From Apostichopus japonicus (Eukaryota; Echinodermata; Holothuroidea; Aspidochirotida; Stichopodidae), in contig NC_092580.1 in the NCBI RefSeq assembly GCF_037975245.1, forward strand, positions 25,005,001 to 25,069,000: DNA of 64,000 nucleotides. The letters run 5' to 3'. Both the position numbers and the translations under genes were made by a program. Position 1 is the stretch's first letter, and the number at the start of each line of letters is the position of its first letter. The notes under the pieces are model-generated. The model did no database searches. It was not told where the DNA came from and was given only the letters and a program-made list of their open reading frames with translations. This document shows, one piece after another, positions 1 to 10,066 of this stretch.

Positions 1-4
1 AGCT

Positions 5-15
5 CGCACAGTGCG
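5..15. other. Dyad CGCACAGTGCG (representative)
   Basis: An 11-base odd palindrome with five mirrored bases around a central A at u5-15. As single strand it could only form a short hairpin (4 pairs, 3-base loop). It overlaps the A-box-like element, where a D-arm hairpin would be expected, so it may be a leftover of that arm rather than a separate site. Changes that break it are rare (19650, 58916). Confidence 0.4.
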
Positions 16-30
16 CCAAGCCATCGCGCC

Positions 31-36
31 ACGGTA
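31..36. other. Within-monomer variation hotspot u31-u36 (first copy shown)
   Basis: At least six alleles occur at this six-base site across the array. The common one is ACGGTA. ACTGTA (G-to-T at u33) is in about 75 of 388 copies by my count. Rarer forms are ACCGTA (60095), ACGGCA (47392, 59272), ACGGTC (four adjacent copies, 41948-42443), the compound form CGTGTA (3826-3828) and the one-base-shorter ACCAA (33861, 35015). No other six-base site shows so many states. The site lies just beyond the 5' end of the minus-strand tRNA-like stretch, at the border of the GC-rich and AT-rich blocks. Confidence 0.85.
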
Positions 37-108
37 TGGACTGAGATATTAGGTGGATTAACTAATACTTACAGCTGCCCGTGTAGGCACTTGCTGTAAA
101 AGATCGGC

Positions 109-112
109 AAAA
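109..112 (-). terminator. TTTT, candidate Pol III terminator downstream of B-box (representative)
   Basis: On the minus strand TTTT lies at u112 to u109, with 14 bases between it and the end of the B-box. A second TTTT follows at u101 to u98, 7 bases further. Pol III terminates at runs of four or more T. If transcription started about 12-20 nt before the A-box, the product would be roughly 90 nt. A complication is a third TTTT at u149-146 between the A- and B-boxes, which could stop many transcripts early. An A-to-T change at u110 breaks the first run in copies 4 and 15 (605, 2420). Confidence 0.4.
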
Positions 113-120
113 GACGTCAT
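113..120 (-). promoter_or_regulatory. CRE-like GACGTCAT / ATGACGTC motif (representative)
   Basis: The minus strand reads TGACGTCT from u119, matching seven of eight bases of the palindromic CRE (TGACGTCA) bound by bZIP factors of the CREB/ATF type. It sits between the B-box and the TTTT run. The core GACGTC is intact in nearly all copies; one copy has a G-to-T change at u116 (57868). The match is visible, but regulatory use is only a possibility because short palindromes are common in satellites. Confidence 0.25.
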
Positions 121-122
121 CA

Positions 123-137
123 CCCGGGTTTCGAACC
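123..137 (-). other. CENP-B-box-like spacing variant, TTCG-N5-CGGG (representative)
   Basis: The minus strand reads TTCG at u135-132, five bases, then CGGG at u126-123. The mammalian CENP-B box is NTTCGNNNNANNCGGGN, which has seven bases between the two cores. The cores are both present but the gap is two bases short and the fixed A is missing. It also coincides with the B-box, which explains TTCG by itself. I record it as a resemblance only. In copies with a change at u126 (48638, 51773) the CGGG core is lost. Confidence 0.12.
127..137 (-). promoter_or_regulatory. B-box, exact match to GGTTCGANNCC (representative)
   Basis: The minus strand reads GGTTCGAAACC at u137 to u127, an exact match to the eukaryotic B-box bound by TFIIIC. 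Nine bases are specified, so a chance match on either strand of a 165-bp unit is about 330 in 4^9, near 0.1%, assuming equal base use. It is kept in nearly all copies. Three copies have a T-to-G change at u129 (11845, 58541, 58871), giving GGTTCGAACC, a perfect palindrome and still a consensus B-box. An A-to-G change at u138 (29678) lies just outside it. No visible copy breaks the invariant TTCGA core. Confidence 0.7.
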
Positions 138-145
138 ACGGATGC

Positions 146-149
146 AAAA
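146..149 (-). terminator. Internal TTTT between A- and B-boxes (representative)
   Basis: This minus-strand TTTT sits inside the would-be transcript at u149-146 and could cause premature Pol III termination. Two adjacent copies at 47668 and 47833 have A-to-G at u146, which shortens the run to TTT and would remove the block in just those copies. In the copy with a G-to-A change at 57077 the plus-strand A run becomes six long, a stronger stop on the minus strand. Confidence 0.3.
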
Positions 150-165
150 GAGAGCCTCGATCATC

Positions 166-3100
166 AGCTCGCACAGTGCGCCAAGCCATCGCGCCACGGT
201 ATGGACTGAGATATTAGGTGGATTAACTAATACTTACAGCTGCCCGTGTAGGCACTTGCTGTAAAAGATCGGCAAAAGACGTCATCACCCGGGTTTCGAA
301 CCACGGATGCAAAAGAGAGCCTCGATCATCAGCTCGCACAGTGCGCCAAGCCATCGCGCCACTGTATGGACTGAGATATTAGGTGGATTAACTAATACTT
401 ACAGCTCCCCGTGTAGGCACTTGCTGTAAAAGATCGGCAAAAGACGTCATCACCCGGGTTTCGAACCACGGATGCAAAAGAGAGCCTCGATCATCAGCTC
501 GCACAGTGCGCCAAGCCATCGCGCCACGGTATGGACTGAGATATTAGGTGGATTAACTAATACTTACAGCTCCCCGTGTAGGCACTTGCTGTAAAAGATC
601 GGCATAAGACGTCATCACCCGGGTTTCGAACCACGGATGCAAAAGAGAGCCTCGATCATCAGCTCGCACAGTGCGCCAAGCCATCGCGCCACGGTATGGA
701 CTGAGATATTAGGTGGATTAACTAATACTTACAGCTCCCCGTGTAGGCACTTGCTGTAAAAGATCGGCAAAAGACGTCATCACCCGGGTTTCGAACCACG
801 GATGCAAAAGAGAGCCTCGATCATCAGCTCGCACAGTGCGCCAAGCCATCGCGCCACGGTATGGACTGAGATATTAGGTGGATTAACTAATACTTACAGC
901 TCCCCGTGTAGGCACTTGCTGTAAAAGATCGGCAAAAGACGTCATCACCCGGGTTTCGAACCACGGATGCAAAAGAGAGCCTCGATCATCAGCTCGCACA
1001 GTGCGCCAAGCCATCGCGCCACGGTATGGACTGAGATATTAGGTGGATTAACTAATACTTACAGCTCCCCGTGTAGGCACTTGCTGTAAAAGATCGGCAA
1101 AAGACGTCATCACCCGGGTTTCGAACCACGGATGCAAAAGAGAGCCTCGATCATCAGCTCGCACAGTGCGCCAAGCCATCGCGCCACGGTATGGACTGAG
1201 ATATTAGGTGGATTAACTAATACTTACAGCTCCCCGTGTAGGCACTTGCTGTAAAAGATCGGCAAAAGACGTCATCACCCGGGTTTCGAACCACGGATGC
1301 AAAAGAGAGCCTCGATCATCAGCTCGCACAGTGCGCCAAGCCATCGCGCCACGGTATGGACTGAGATATTAGGTGGATTAACTAATACTTACAGCTCCCC
1401 GTGTAGGCACTTGCTGTAAAAGATCGGCAAAAGACGTCATCACCCGGGTTTCGAACCACGGATGCAAAAGAGAGCCTCGATCATCAGCTCGCACAGTGCG
1501 CCAAGCCATCGCGCCACGGTATGGACTGAGATATTAGGTGGATTAACTAATACTTACAGCTCCCCGTGTAGGCACTTGCTGTAAAAGATCGGCAAAAGAC
1601 GTCATCACCCGGGTTTCGAACCACGGATGCAAAAGAGAGCCTCGATCATCAGCTCGCACAGTGCGCCAAGCCATCGCGCCACGGTATGGACTGAGATATT
1701 AGGTGGATTAACTAATACTTACAGCTCCCCGTGTAGGCACTTGCTGTAAAAGATCGGCAAAAGACGTCATCACCCGGGTTTCGAACCACGGATGCAAAAG
1801 AGAGCCTCGATCATCAGCTCGCACAGTGCGCCAAGCCATCGCGCCACGGTATGGACTGAGATATTAGGTGGATTAACTAATACTTACAGCTCCCCGTGTA
1901 GGCACTTGCTGTAAAAGATCGGCAAAAGACGTCATCACCCGGGTTTCGAACCACGGATGCAAAAGAGAGCCTCGATCATCAGCTCGCACAGTGCGCCAAG
2001 CCATCGCGCCACGGTATGGACTGAGATATTAGGTGGATTAACTAATACTTACAGCTGCCCGTGTAGGCACTTGCTGTAAAAGATCGGCAAAAGACGTCAT
2101 CACCCGGGTTTCGAACCACGGATGCAAAAGAGAGCCTCGATCATCAGCTCGCACAGTGCGCCAAGCCATCGCGCCACTGTATGGACTGAGATATTAGGTG
2201 GATTAACTAATACTTACAGCTCCCCGTGTAGGCACTTGCTGTAAAAGATCGGCAAAAGACGTCATCACCCGGGTTTCGAACCACGGATGCAAAAGAGAGC
2301 CTCGATCATCAGCTCGCACAGTGCGCCAAGCCATCGCGCCACGGTATGGACTGAGATATTAGGTGGATTAACTAATACTTACAGCTCCCCGTGTAGGCAC
2401 TTGCTGTAAAAGATCGGCATAAGACGTCATCACCCGGGTTTCGAACCACGGATGCAAAAGAGAGCCTCGATCATCAGCTCGCACAGTGCGCCAAGCCATC
2501 GCGCCACGGTATGGACTGAGATATTAGGTGGATTAACTAATACTTACAGCTCCCCGTGTAGGCACTTGCTGTAAAAGATCGGCAAAAGACGTCATCACCC
2601 GGGTTTCGAACCACGGATGCAAAAGAGAGCCTCGATCATCAGCTCGCACAGTGCGCCAAGCCATCGCGCCACGGTATGGACTGAGATATTAGGTGGATTA
2701 ACTAATACTTACAGCTCCCCGTGTAGGCACTTGCTGTAAAAGATCGGCAAAAGACGTCATCACCCGGGTTTCGAACCACGGATGCAAAAGAGAGCCTCGA
2801 TCATCAGCTCGCACAGTGCGCCAAGCCATCGCGCCACGGTATGGACTGAGATATTAGGTGGATTAACTAATACTTACAGCTCCCCGTGTAGGCACTTGCT
2901 GTAAAAGATCGGCAAAAGACGTCATCACCCGGGTTTCGAACCACGGATGCAAAAGAGAGCCTCGATCATCAGCTCGCACAGTGCGCCAAGCCATCGCGCC
3001 ACGGTATGGACCGAGATATTAGGTGGATTAACTAATACTTACAGCTCCCCGTGTAGGCACTTGCTGTAAAAGATCGGCAAAAGACGTCATCACCCGGGTT

Positions 3101-3795
3101 TCGAACCACGGATGCAAAAGAGAGCCTCGATCATCAGCTCGCACAGTGCGCCAAGCCATCGCGCCACGGTATGGACTGAGATATTAGGTGGATTAACTAA
3201 TACTTACAGCTCCCCGTGTAGGCACTTGCTGTAAAAGATCGGCAAAAGACGTCATCACCCGGGTTTCGAACCACGGATGCAAAAGAGAGCCTCGATCATC
3301 AGCTCGCACAGTGCGCCAAGCCATCGCGCCACGGTATGGACTGAGATATTAGGTGGATTAACTAATACTTACAGCTCCCCGTGTAGGCACTTGCTGTAAA
3401 AGATCGGCAAAAGACGTCATCACCCGGGTTTCGAACCACGGATGCAAAAGAGAGCCTCGATCATCAGCTCGCACAGTGCGCCAAGCCATCGCGCCACTGT
3501 ATGGACTGAGATATTAGGTGGATTAACTAATACTTACAGCTCCCCGTGTAGGCACTTGCTGTAAAAGATCGGCAAAAGACGTCATCACCCGGGTTTCGAA
3601 CCACGGATGCAAAAGAGAGCCTCGATCATCAGCTCGCACAGTGCGCCAAGCCATCGCGCCACTGTATGGACTGAGATATTAGGTGGATTAACTAATACTT
3701 ACAGCTCCCCGTGTAGGCACTTGCTGTAAAAGATCGGCAAAAGACGTCATCACCCGGGTTTCGAACCACGGATGCAAAAGAGAGCCTCGATCATC
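166..3795. repeat. Patchy zone with an 11-monomer duplicated variant pattern
   Basis: Three successive copies carry a distinctive series: G at u77 (242), T at u33 (363), T at u110 (605). The same three variants in the same order reappear at 2057, 2178 and 2420. Each is exactly 1815 bp, or 11 monomers, further on. Copies between them are consensus. This is direct evidence that a block of about 11 monomers was duplicated. Later private changes in the second copy are C at 3012 (u42) and T at 3498 and 3663 (u33). Confidence 0.85.
172..183 (-). promoter_or_regulatory. A-box-like element (representative)
   Basis: On the minus strand the 12-mer TGGCGCACTGTG matches the tRNA A-box consensus TRGCNNAGYNGG at ten of twelve positions, failing at positions 8 (C for G) and 11 (T for G). 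It occupies u7-u18 of each copy. Exceptions include copies with a C-to-G change at u17 (43249, 43414), which damages the second A-box base, and single changes at u10 (19650) and at 58916. TFIIIC binds A- and B-boxes together. Whether this degenerate box works is not known. Confidence 0.55.
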
Positions 3796-4785
3796 AGCTC
3801 GCACAGTGCGCCAAGCCATCGCGCCCGTGTATGGACTGAGATATTAGGTGGATTAACTAATACTTACAGCTCCCCGTGTAGGCACTTGCTGTAAAAGATC
3901 GGCAAAAGACGTCATCACCCGGGTTTCGAACCACGGATGCAAAAGAGAGCCTCGATCATCAGCTCGCACAGTGCGCCAAGCCATCGCGCCACGGTATGGA
4001 CTGAGATATTAGGTGGATTAACTAATACTTACAGCTCCCCGTGTAGGCACTTGCTGTAAAAGATCGGCAAAAGACGTCATCACCCGGGTTTCGAACCACG
4101 GATGCAAAAGAGAGCCTCGATCATCAGCTCGCACAGTGCGCCAAGCCATCGCGCCACTGTATGGACTGAGATATTAGGTGGATTAACTAATACTTACAGC
4201 TCCCCGTGTAGGCACTTGCTGTAAAAGATCGGCAAAAGACGTCATCACCCGGGTTTCGAACCACGGATGCAAAAGAGAGCCTCGATCATCAGCTCGCACA
4301 GTGCGCCAAGCCATCGCGCCACGGTATGGACTGAGATATTAGGTGGATTAACTAATACTTACAGCTCCCCGTGTAGGCACTTGCTGTAAAAGATCGGCAA
4401 AAGACGTCATCACCCGGGTTTCGAACCACGGATGCAAAAGAGAGCCTCGATCATCAGCTCGCACAGTGCGCCAAGCCATCGCGCCACTGTATGGACTGAG
4501 ATATTAGGTGGATTAACTAATACTTACAGCTCCCCGTGTAGGCACTTGCTGTAAAAGATCGGCAAAAGACGTCATCACCCGGGTTTCGAACCACGGATGC
4601 AAAAGAGAGCCTCGATCATCAGCTCGCACAGTGCGCCAAGCCATCGCGCCACTGTATGGACTGAGATATTAGGTGGATTAACTAATACTTACAGCTCCCC
4701 GTGTAGGCACTTGCTGTAAAAGATCGGCAAAAGACGTCATCACCCGGGTTTCGAACCACGGATGCAAAAGAGAGCCTCGATCATC
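3796..4785. repeat. Variant-rich short block with compound allele
   Basis: The copy starting at 3796 has three adjacent substitutions at u31-33 (3826-3828), which could equally be a 1-bp loss and 1-bp gain close together. Copies with T at u33 follow at 4158, 4488 and 4653, alternating with G copies, so G and T alleles are interspersed here rather than in one run. Confidence 0.8.
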
Positions 4786-7700
4786 AGCTCGCACAGTGCG
4801 CCAAGCCATCGCGCCACGGTATGGACTGAGATATTAGGTGGATTAACTAATACTTACAGCTCCCCGTGTAGGCACTTGCTGTAAAAGATCGGCAAAAGAC
4901 GTCATCACCCGGGTTTCGAACCACGGATGCAAAAGAGAGCCTCGATCATCAGCTCGCACAGTGCGCCAAGCCATCGCGCCACGGTATGGACTGAGATATT
5001 AGGTGGATTAACTAATACTTACAGCTCCCCGTGTAGGCACTTGCTGTAAAAGATCGGCAAAAGACGTCATCACCCGGGTTTCGAACCACGGATGCAAAAG
5101 AGAGCCTCGATCATCAGCTCGCACAGTGCGCCAAGCCATCGCGCCACGGTATGGACTGAGATATTAGGTGGATTAACTAATACTTACAGCTCCCCGTGTA
5201 GGCACTTGCTGTAAAAGATCGGCAAAAGACGTCATCACCCGGGTTTCGAACCACGGATGCAAAAGAGAGCCTCGATCATCAGCTCGCACAGTGCGCCAAG
5301 CCATCGCGCCACGGTATGGACTGAGATATTAGGTGGATTAACTAATACTTACAGCTCCCCGTGTAGGCACTTGCTGTAAAAGATCGGCAAAAGACGTCAT
5401 CACCCCGGGTTTCGAACCACGGATGCAAAAGAGAGCCTCGATCATCAGCTCGCACAGTGCGCCAAGCCATCGCGCCACGGTATGGACTGAGATATTAGGT
5501 GGATTAACTAATACTTACAGCTCCCCGTGTAGGCACTTGCTGTAAAAGATCGGCAAAAGACGTCATCACCCGGGTTTCGAACCACGGATGCAAAAGAGAG
5601 CCTCGATCATCAGCTCGCACAGTGCGCCAAGCCATCGCGCCACGGTATGGACTGAGATATTAGGTGGATTAACTAATACTTACAGCTCCCCGTGTAGGCA
5701 CTTGCTGTAAAAGATCGGCAAAAGACGTCATCACCCGGGTTTCGAACCACGGATGCAAAAGAGAGCCTCGATCATCAGCTCGCACAGTGCGCCAAGCCAT
5801 CGCGCCACGGTATGGACTGAGATATTAGGTGGATTAACTAATACTTACAGCTCCCCGTGTAGGCACTTGCTGTAAAAGATCGGCAAAAGACGTCATCACC
5901 CGGGTTTCGAACCACGGATGCAAAAGAGAGCCTCGATCATCAGCTCGCACAGTGCGCCAAGCCATCGCGCCACGGTATGGACTGAGATATTAGGTGGATT
6001 AACTAATACTTACAGCTCCCCGTGTAGGCACTTGCTGTAAAAGATCGGCAAAAGACGTCATCACCCGGGTTTCGAACCACGGATGCAAAAGAGAGCCTCG
6101 ATCATCAGCTCGCACAGTGCGCCAAGCCATCGCGCCACGGTATGGACTGAGATATTAGGTGGATTAACTAATACTTACAGCTCCCCGTGTAGGCACTTGC
6201 TGTAAAAGATCGGCAAAAGACGTCATCACCCGGGTTTCGAACCACGGATGCAAAAGAGAGCCTCGATCATCAGCTCGCACAGTGCGCCAAGCCATCGCGC
6301 CACGGTATGGACTGAGATATTAGGTGGATTAACTAATACTTACAGCTCCCCGTGTAGGCACTTGCTGTAAAAGATCGGCAAAAGACGTCATCACCCGGGT
6401 TTCGAACCACGGATGCAAAAGAGAGCCTCGATCATCAGCTCGCACAGTGCGCCAAGCCATCGCGCCACGGTATGGACTGAGATATTAGGTGGATTAACTA
6501 ATACTTACAGCTCCCCGTGTAGGCACTTGCTGTAAAAGATCGGCAAAAGACGTCATCACCCGGGTTTCGAACCACGGATGCAAAAGAGAGCCTCGATCAT
6601 CAGCTCGCACAGTGCGCCAAGCCATCGCGCCACGGTATGGACTGAGATATTAGGTGGATTAACTAATACTTACAGCTCCCCGTGTAGGCACTTGCTGTAA
6701 AAGATCGGCAAAAGACGTCATCACCCGGGTTTCGAACCACGGATGCAAAAGAGAGCCTCGATCATCAGCTCGCACAGTGCGCCAAGCCATCGCGCCACGG
6801 TATGGACTGAGATATTAGGTGGATTAACTAATACTTACAGCTCCCCGTGTAGGCACTTGCTGTAAAAGATCGGCAAAAGACGTCATCACCCGGGTTTCGA
6901 ACCACGGATGCAAAAGAGAGCCTCGATCATCAGCTCGCACAGTGCGCCAAGCCATCGCGCCACGGTATGGACTGAGATATTAGGTGGATTAACTAATACT
7001 TACAGCTCCCCGTGTAGGCACTTGCTGTAAAAGATCGGCAAAAGACGTCATCACCCGGGTTTCGAACCACGGATGCAAAAGAGAGCCTCGATCATCAGCT
7101 CGCACAGTGCGCCAAGCCATCGCGCCACGGTATGGACTGAGATATTAGGTGGATTAACTAATACTTACAGCTCCCCGTGTAGGCACTTGCTGTAAAAGAT
7201 CGGCAAAAGACGTCATCACCCGGGTTTCGAACCACGGATGCAAAAGAGAGCCTCGATCATCAGCTCGCACAGTGCGCCAAGCCATCGCGCCACGGTATGG
7301 ACTGAGATATTAGGTGGATTAACTAATACTTACAGCTCCCCGTGTAGGCACTTGCTGTAAAAGATCGGCAAAAGACGTCATCACCCGGGTTTCGAACCAC
7401 GGATGCAAAAGAGAGCCTCGATCATCAGCTCGCACAGTGCGCCAAGCCATCGCGCCACGGTATGGACTGAGATATTAGGTGGATTAACTAATACTTACAG
7501 CTCCCCGTGTAGGCACTTGCTGTAAAAGATCGGCAAAAGACGTCATCACCCGGGTTTCGAACCACGGATGCAAAAGAGAGCCTCGATCATCAGCTCGCAC
7601 AGTGCGCCAAGCCATCGCGCCACGGTATGGACTGAGATATTAGGTGGATTAACTAATACTTACAGCTCCCCGTGTAGGCACTTGCTGTAAAAGATCGGCA

Positions 7701-10066
7701 AAAGACGTCATCACCCGGGTTTCGAACCACGGATGCAAAAGAGAGCCTCGATCATCAGCTCGCACAGTGCGCCAAGCCATCGCGCCACGGTATGGACTGA
7801 GATATTAGGTGGATTAACTAATACTTACAGCTCCCCGTGTAGGCACTTGCTGTAAAAGATCGGCAAAAGACGTCATCACCCGGGTTTCGAACCACGGATG
7901 CAAAAGAGAGCCTCGATCATCAGCTCGCACAGTGCGCCAAGCCATCGCGCCACGGTATGGACTGAGATATTAGGTGGATTAACTAATACTTACAGCTCCC
8001 CGTGTAGGCACTTGCTGTAAAAGATCGGCAAAAGACGTCATCACCCGGGTTTCGAACCACGGATGCAAAAGAGAGCCTCGATCATCAGCTCGCACAGTGC
8101 GCCAAGCCATCGCGCCACGGTATGGACTGAGATATTAGGTGGATTAACTAATACTTACAGCTCCCCGTGTAGGCACTTGCTGTAAAAGATCGGCAAAAGA
8201 CGTCATCACCCGGGTTTCGAACCACGGATGCAAAAGAGAGCCTCGATCATCAGCTCGCACAGTGCGCCAAGCCATCGCGCCACGGTATGGACTGAGATAT
8301 TAGGTGGATTAACTAATACTTACAGCTCCCCGTGTAGGCACTTGCTGTAAAAGATCGGCAAAAGACGTCATCACCCGGGTTTCGAACCACGGATGCAAAA
8401 GAGAGCCTCGATCATCAGCTCGCACAGTGCGCCAAGCCATCGCGCCACGGTATGGACTGAGATATTAGGTGGATTAACTAATACTTACAGCTCCCCGTGT
8501 AGGCACTTGCTGTAAAAGATCGGCAAAAGACGTCATCACCCGGGTTTCGAACCACGGATGCAAAAGAGAGCCTCGATCATCAGCTCGCACAGTGCGCCAA
8601 GCCATCGCGCCACGGTATGGACTGAGATATTAGGTGGATTAACTAATACTTACAGCTCCCCGTGTAGGCACTTGCTGTAAAAGATCGGCAAAAGACGTCA
8701 TCACCCGGGTTTCGAACCACGGATGCAAAAGAGAGCCTCGATCATCAGCTCGCACAGTGCGCCAAGCCATCGCGCCACGGTATGGACTGAGATATTAGGT
8801 GGATTAACTAATACTTACAGCTCCCCGTGTAGGCACTTGCTGTAAAAGATCGGCAAAAGACGTCATCACCCGGGTTTCGAACCACGGATGCAAAAGAGAG
8901 CCTCGATCATCAGCTCGCACAGTGCGCCAAGCCATCGCGCCACGGTATGGACTGAGATATTAGGTGGATTAACTAATACTTACAGCTCCCCGTGTAGGCA
9001 CTTGCTGTAAAAGATCGGCAAAAGACGTCATCACCCGGGTTTCGAACCACGGATGCAAAAGAGAGCCTCGATCATCAGCTCGCACAGTGCGCCAAGCCAT
9101 CGCGCCACGGTATGGACTGAGATATTAGGTGGATTAACTAATACTTACAGCTCCCCGTGTAGGCACTTGCTGTAAAAGATCGGCAAAAGACGTCATCACC
9201 CGGGTTTCGAACCACGGATGCAAAAGAGAGCCTCGATCATCAGCTCGCACAGTGCGCCAAGCCATCGCGCCACGGTATGGACTGAGATATTAGGTGGATT
9301 AACTAATACTTACAGCTCCCCGTGTAGGCACTTGCTGTAAAAGATCGGCAAAAGACGTCATCACCCGGGTTTCGAACCACGGATGCAAAAGAGAGCCTCG
9401 ATCATCAGCTCGCACAGTGCGCCAAGCCATCGCGCCACGGTATGGACTGAGATATTAGGTGGATTAACTAATACTTACAGCTCCCCGTGTAGGCACTTGC
9501 TGTAAAAGATCGGCAAAAGACGTCATCACCCGGGTTTCGAACCACGGATGCAAAAGAGAGCCTCGATCATCAGCTCGCACAGTGCGCCAAGCCATCGCGC
9601 CACGGTATGGACTGAGATATTAGGTGGATTAACTAATACTTACAGCTCCCCGTGTAGGCACTTGCTGTAAAAGATCGGCAAAAGACGTCATCACCCGGGT
9701 TTCGAACCACGGATGCAAAAGAGAGCCTCGATCATCAGCTCGCACAGTGCGCCAAGCCATCGCGCCACGGTATGGACTGAGATATTAGGTGGATTAACTA
9801 ATACTTACAGCTCCCCGTGTAGGCACTTGCTGTAAAAGATCGGCAAAAGACGTCATCACCCGGGTTTCGAACCACGGATGCAAAAGAGAGCCTCGATCAT
9901 CAGCTCGCACAGTGCGCCAAGCCATCGCGCCACGGTATGGACTGAGATATTAGGTGGATTAACTAATACTTACAGCTCCCCGTGTAGGCACTTGCTGTAA
10001 AAGATCGGCAAAAGACGTCATCACCCGGGTTTCGAACCACGGATGCAAAAGAGAGCCTCGATCATC
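4786..10066. repeat. Homogenised block, 32 monomers
   Basis: Reading line by line I see no substitution in these 32 copies, all with G at u33 and C at u77. The only change is one extra C at 5403-5406, which makes that copy 166 bp. There is no gene or other feature here. Such uniformity points to recent amplification or conversion of one variant. Confidence 0.85.
5281..5446. repeat. 166-bp monomer, extra C in the C run (u123-125)
   Basis: The CCC before GGG is CCCC at 5403-5406. The same single-base length allele recurs in the copies starting at 13202 (13324-13327) and 13863 (13985-13988). It adds a base just downstream of the minus-strand B-box and shifts the phase of every following copy by one. 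Confidence 0.95.

Larger units (their letters stand above)
1..165. repeat. Reference monomer (first copy, defines u1-u165)
   Basis: This copy fixes the monomer coordinates used in the other entries; the starting point is arbitrary because the array is circularly permutable. Order of elements: dyad CGCACAGTGCG at u5-15; GC-rich block u1-u33 (21 of the first 30 bases are G or C); hotspot u31-36; AT-rich block u41-70 (21 of 30 are A or T); AAAA at u98-101, u109-112 and u146-149; GACGTC u113-118; CCCGGG u123-128; TTCGAA u130-135. This copy carries the minority G at u77 (position 77), making CAGCTG, where most copies have C. It contains 12 CpG against about 11 expected from its base composition. 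There is no open frame through the unit. Confidence 0.97.
107..166 (+). repeat. Internal degenerate duplication inside the monomer (representative)
   Basis: The 8-mer GCAAAAGA occurs twice in each monomer, at u107-114 and u144-151, and each is followed by TCATCA (u117-122, and u161 into u1 of the next copy). The gap between the two motifs is 2 bases in the first half and 9 in the second. A third AAAAGA lies at u98-103. This suggests the 165-bp unit grew from a shorter ancestral segment by internal duplication. The match is short, so some chance similarity cannot be excluded. Confidence 0.35.
117..190 (-). other. tRNA-like relic with Pol III type-2 promoter (representative of every monomer)
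   Basis: Read on the minus strand across the junction of copies 1 and 2, a 74-nt stretch has tRNA proportions. Seven bases (190-184) are followed by TG at the place of tRNA residues 8-9, then a D-arm-like segment (181-169, three of four pairs, short 5-nt loop), then a T-arm with loop TTCGAAA (135-129) and three of five stem pairs. A-box start to B-box start is 46 nt, close to the 44-45 expected in a tRNA. The acceptor ends (190-184 and 123-117) do not pair, and I could not fold an anticodon arm, so this is not a working tRNA gene. Known biology: many SINEs and some satellites derive from tRNA genes and keep the two internal boxes. Inference: the satellite arose from a tRNA gene or tRNA-derived SINE. 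The arrangement recurs in essentially every monomer on the same strand. Confidence 0.6.

Noticed and set aside
55-80. Splice signals: GTAAGTAT on the minus strand (U1-complementary) and TTAACTAAT...ACAG on the plus strand like a branch site and 3' splice site
   Set aside because: An 8-base donor match is striking but there is no exon-like open frame in any phase and no pyrimidine tract. Probably chance in an AT-rich block.
1-166. C/D-box snoRNA (GTGATGA C-box at u123-117 and CTGA D-box at u2-u164 on the minus strand)
   Set aside because: The boxes are about 115-120 bases apart without a terminal stem bringing them together, and TGATGA arises from the internal TCATCA duplication. Motifs this short are expected by chance.
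117-190. Functional tRNA gene repeated in tandem
   Set aside because: The acceptor ends do not pair, no anticodon arm folds, and the T-arm has only three of five pairs. Only the promoter boxes and overall spacing survive.
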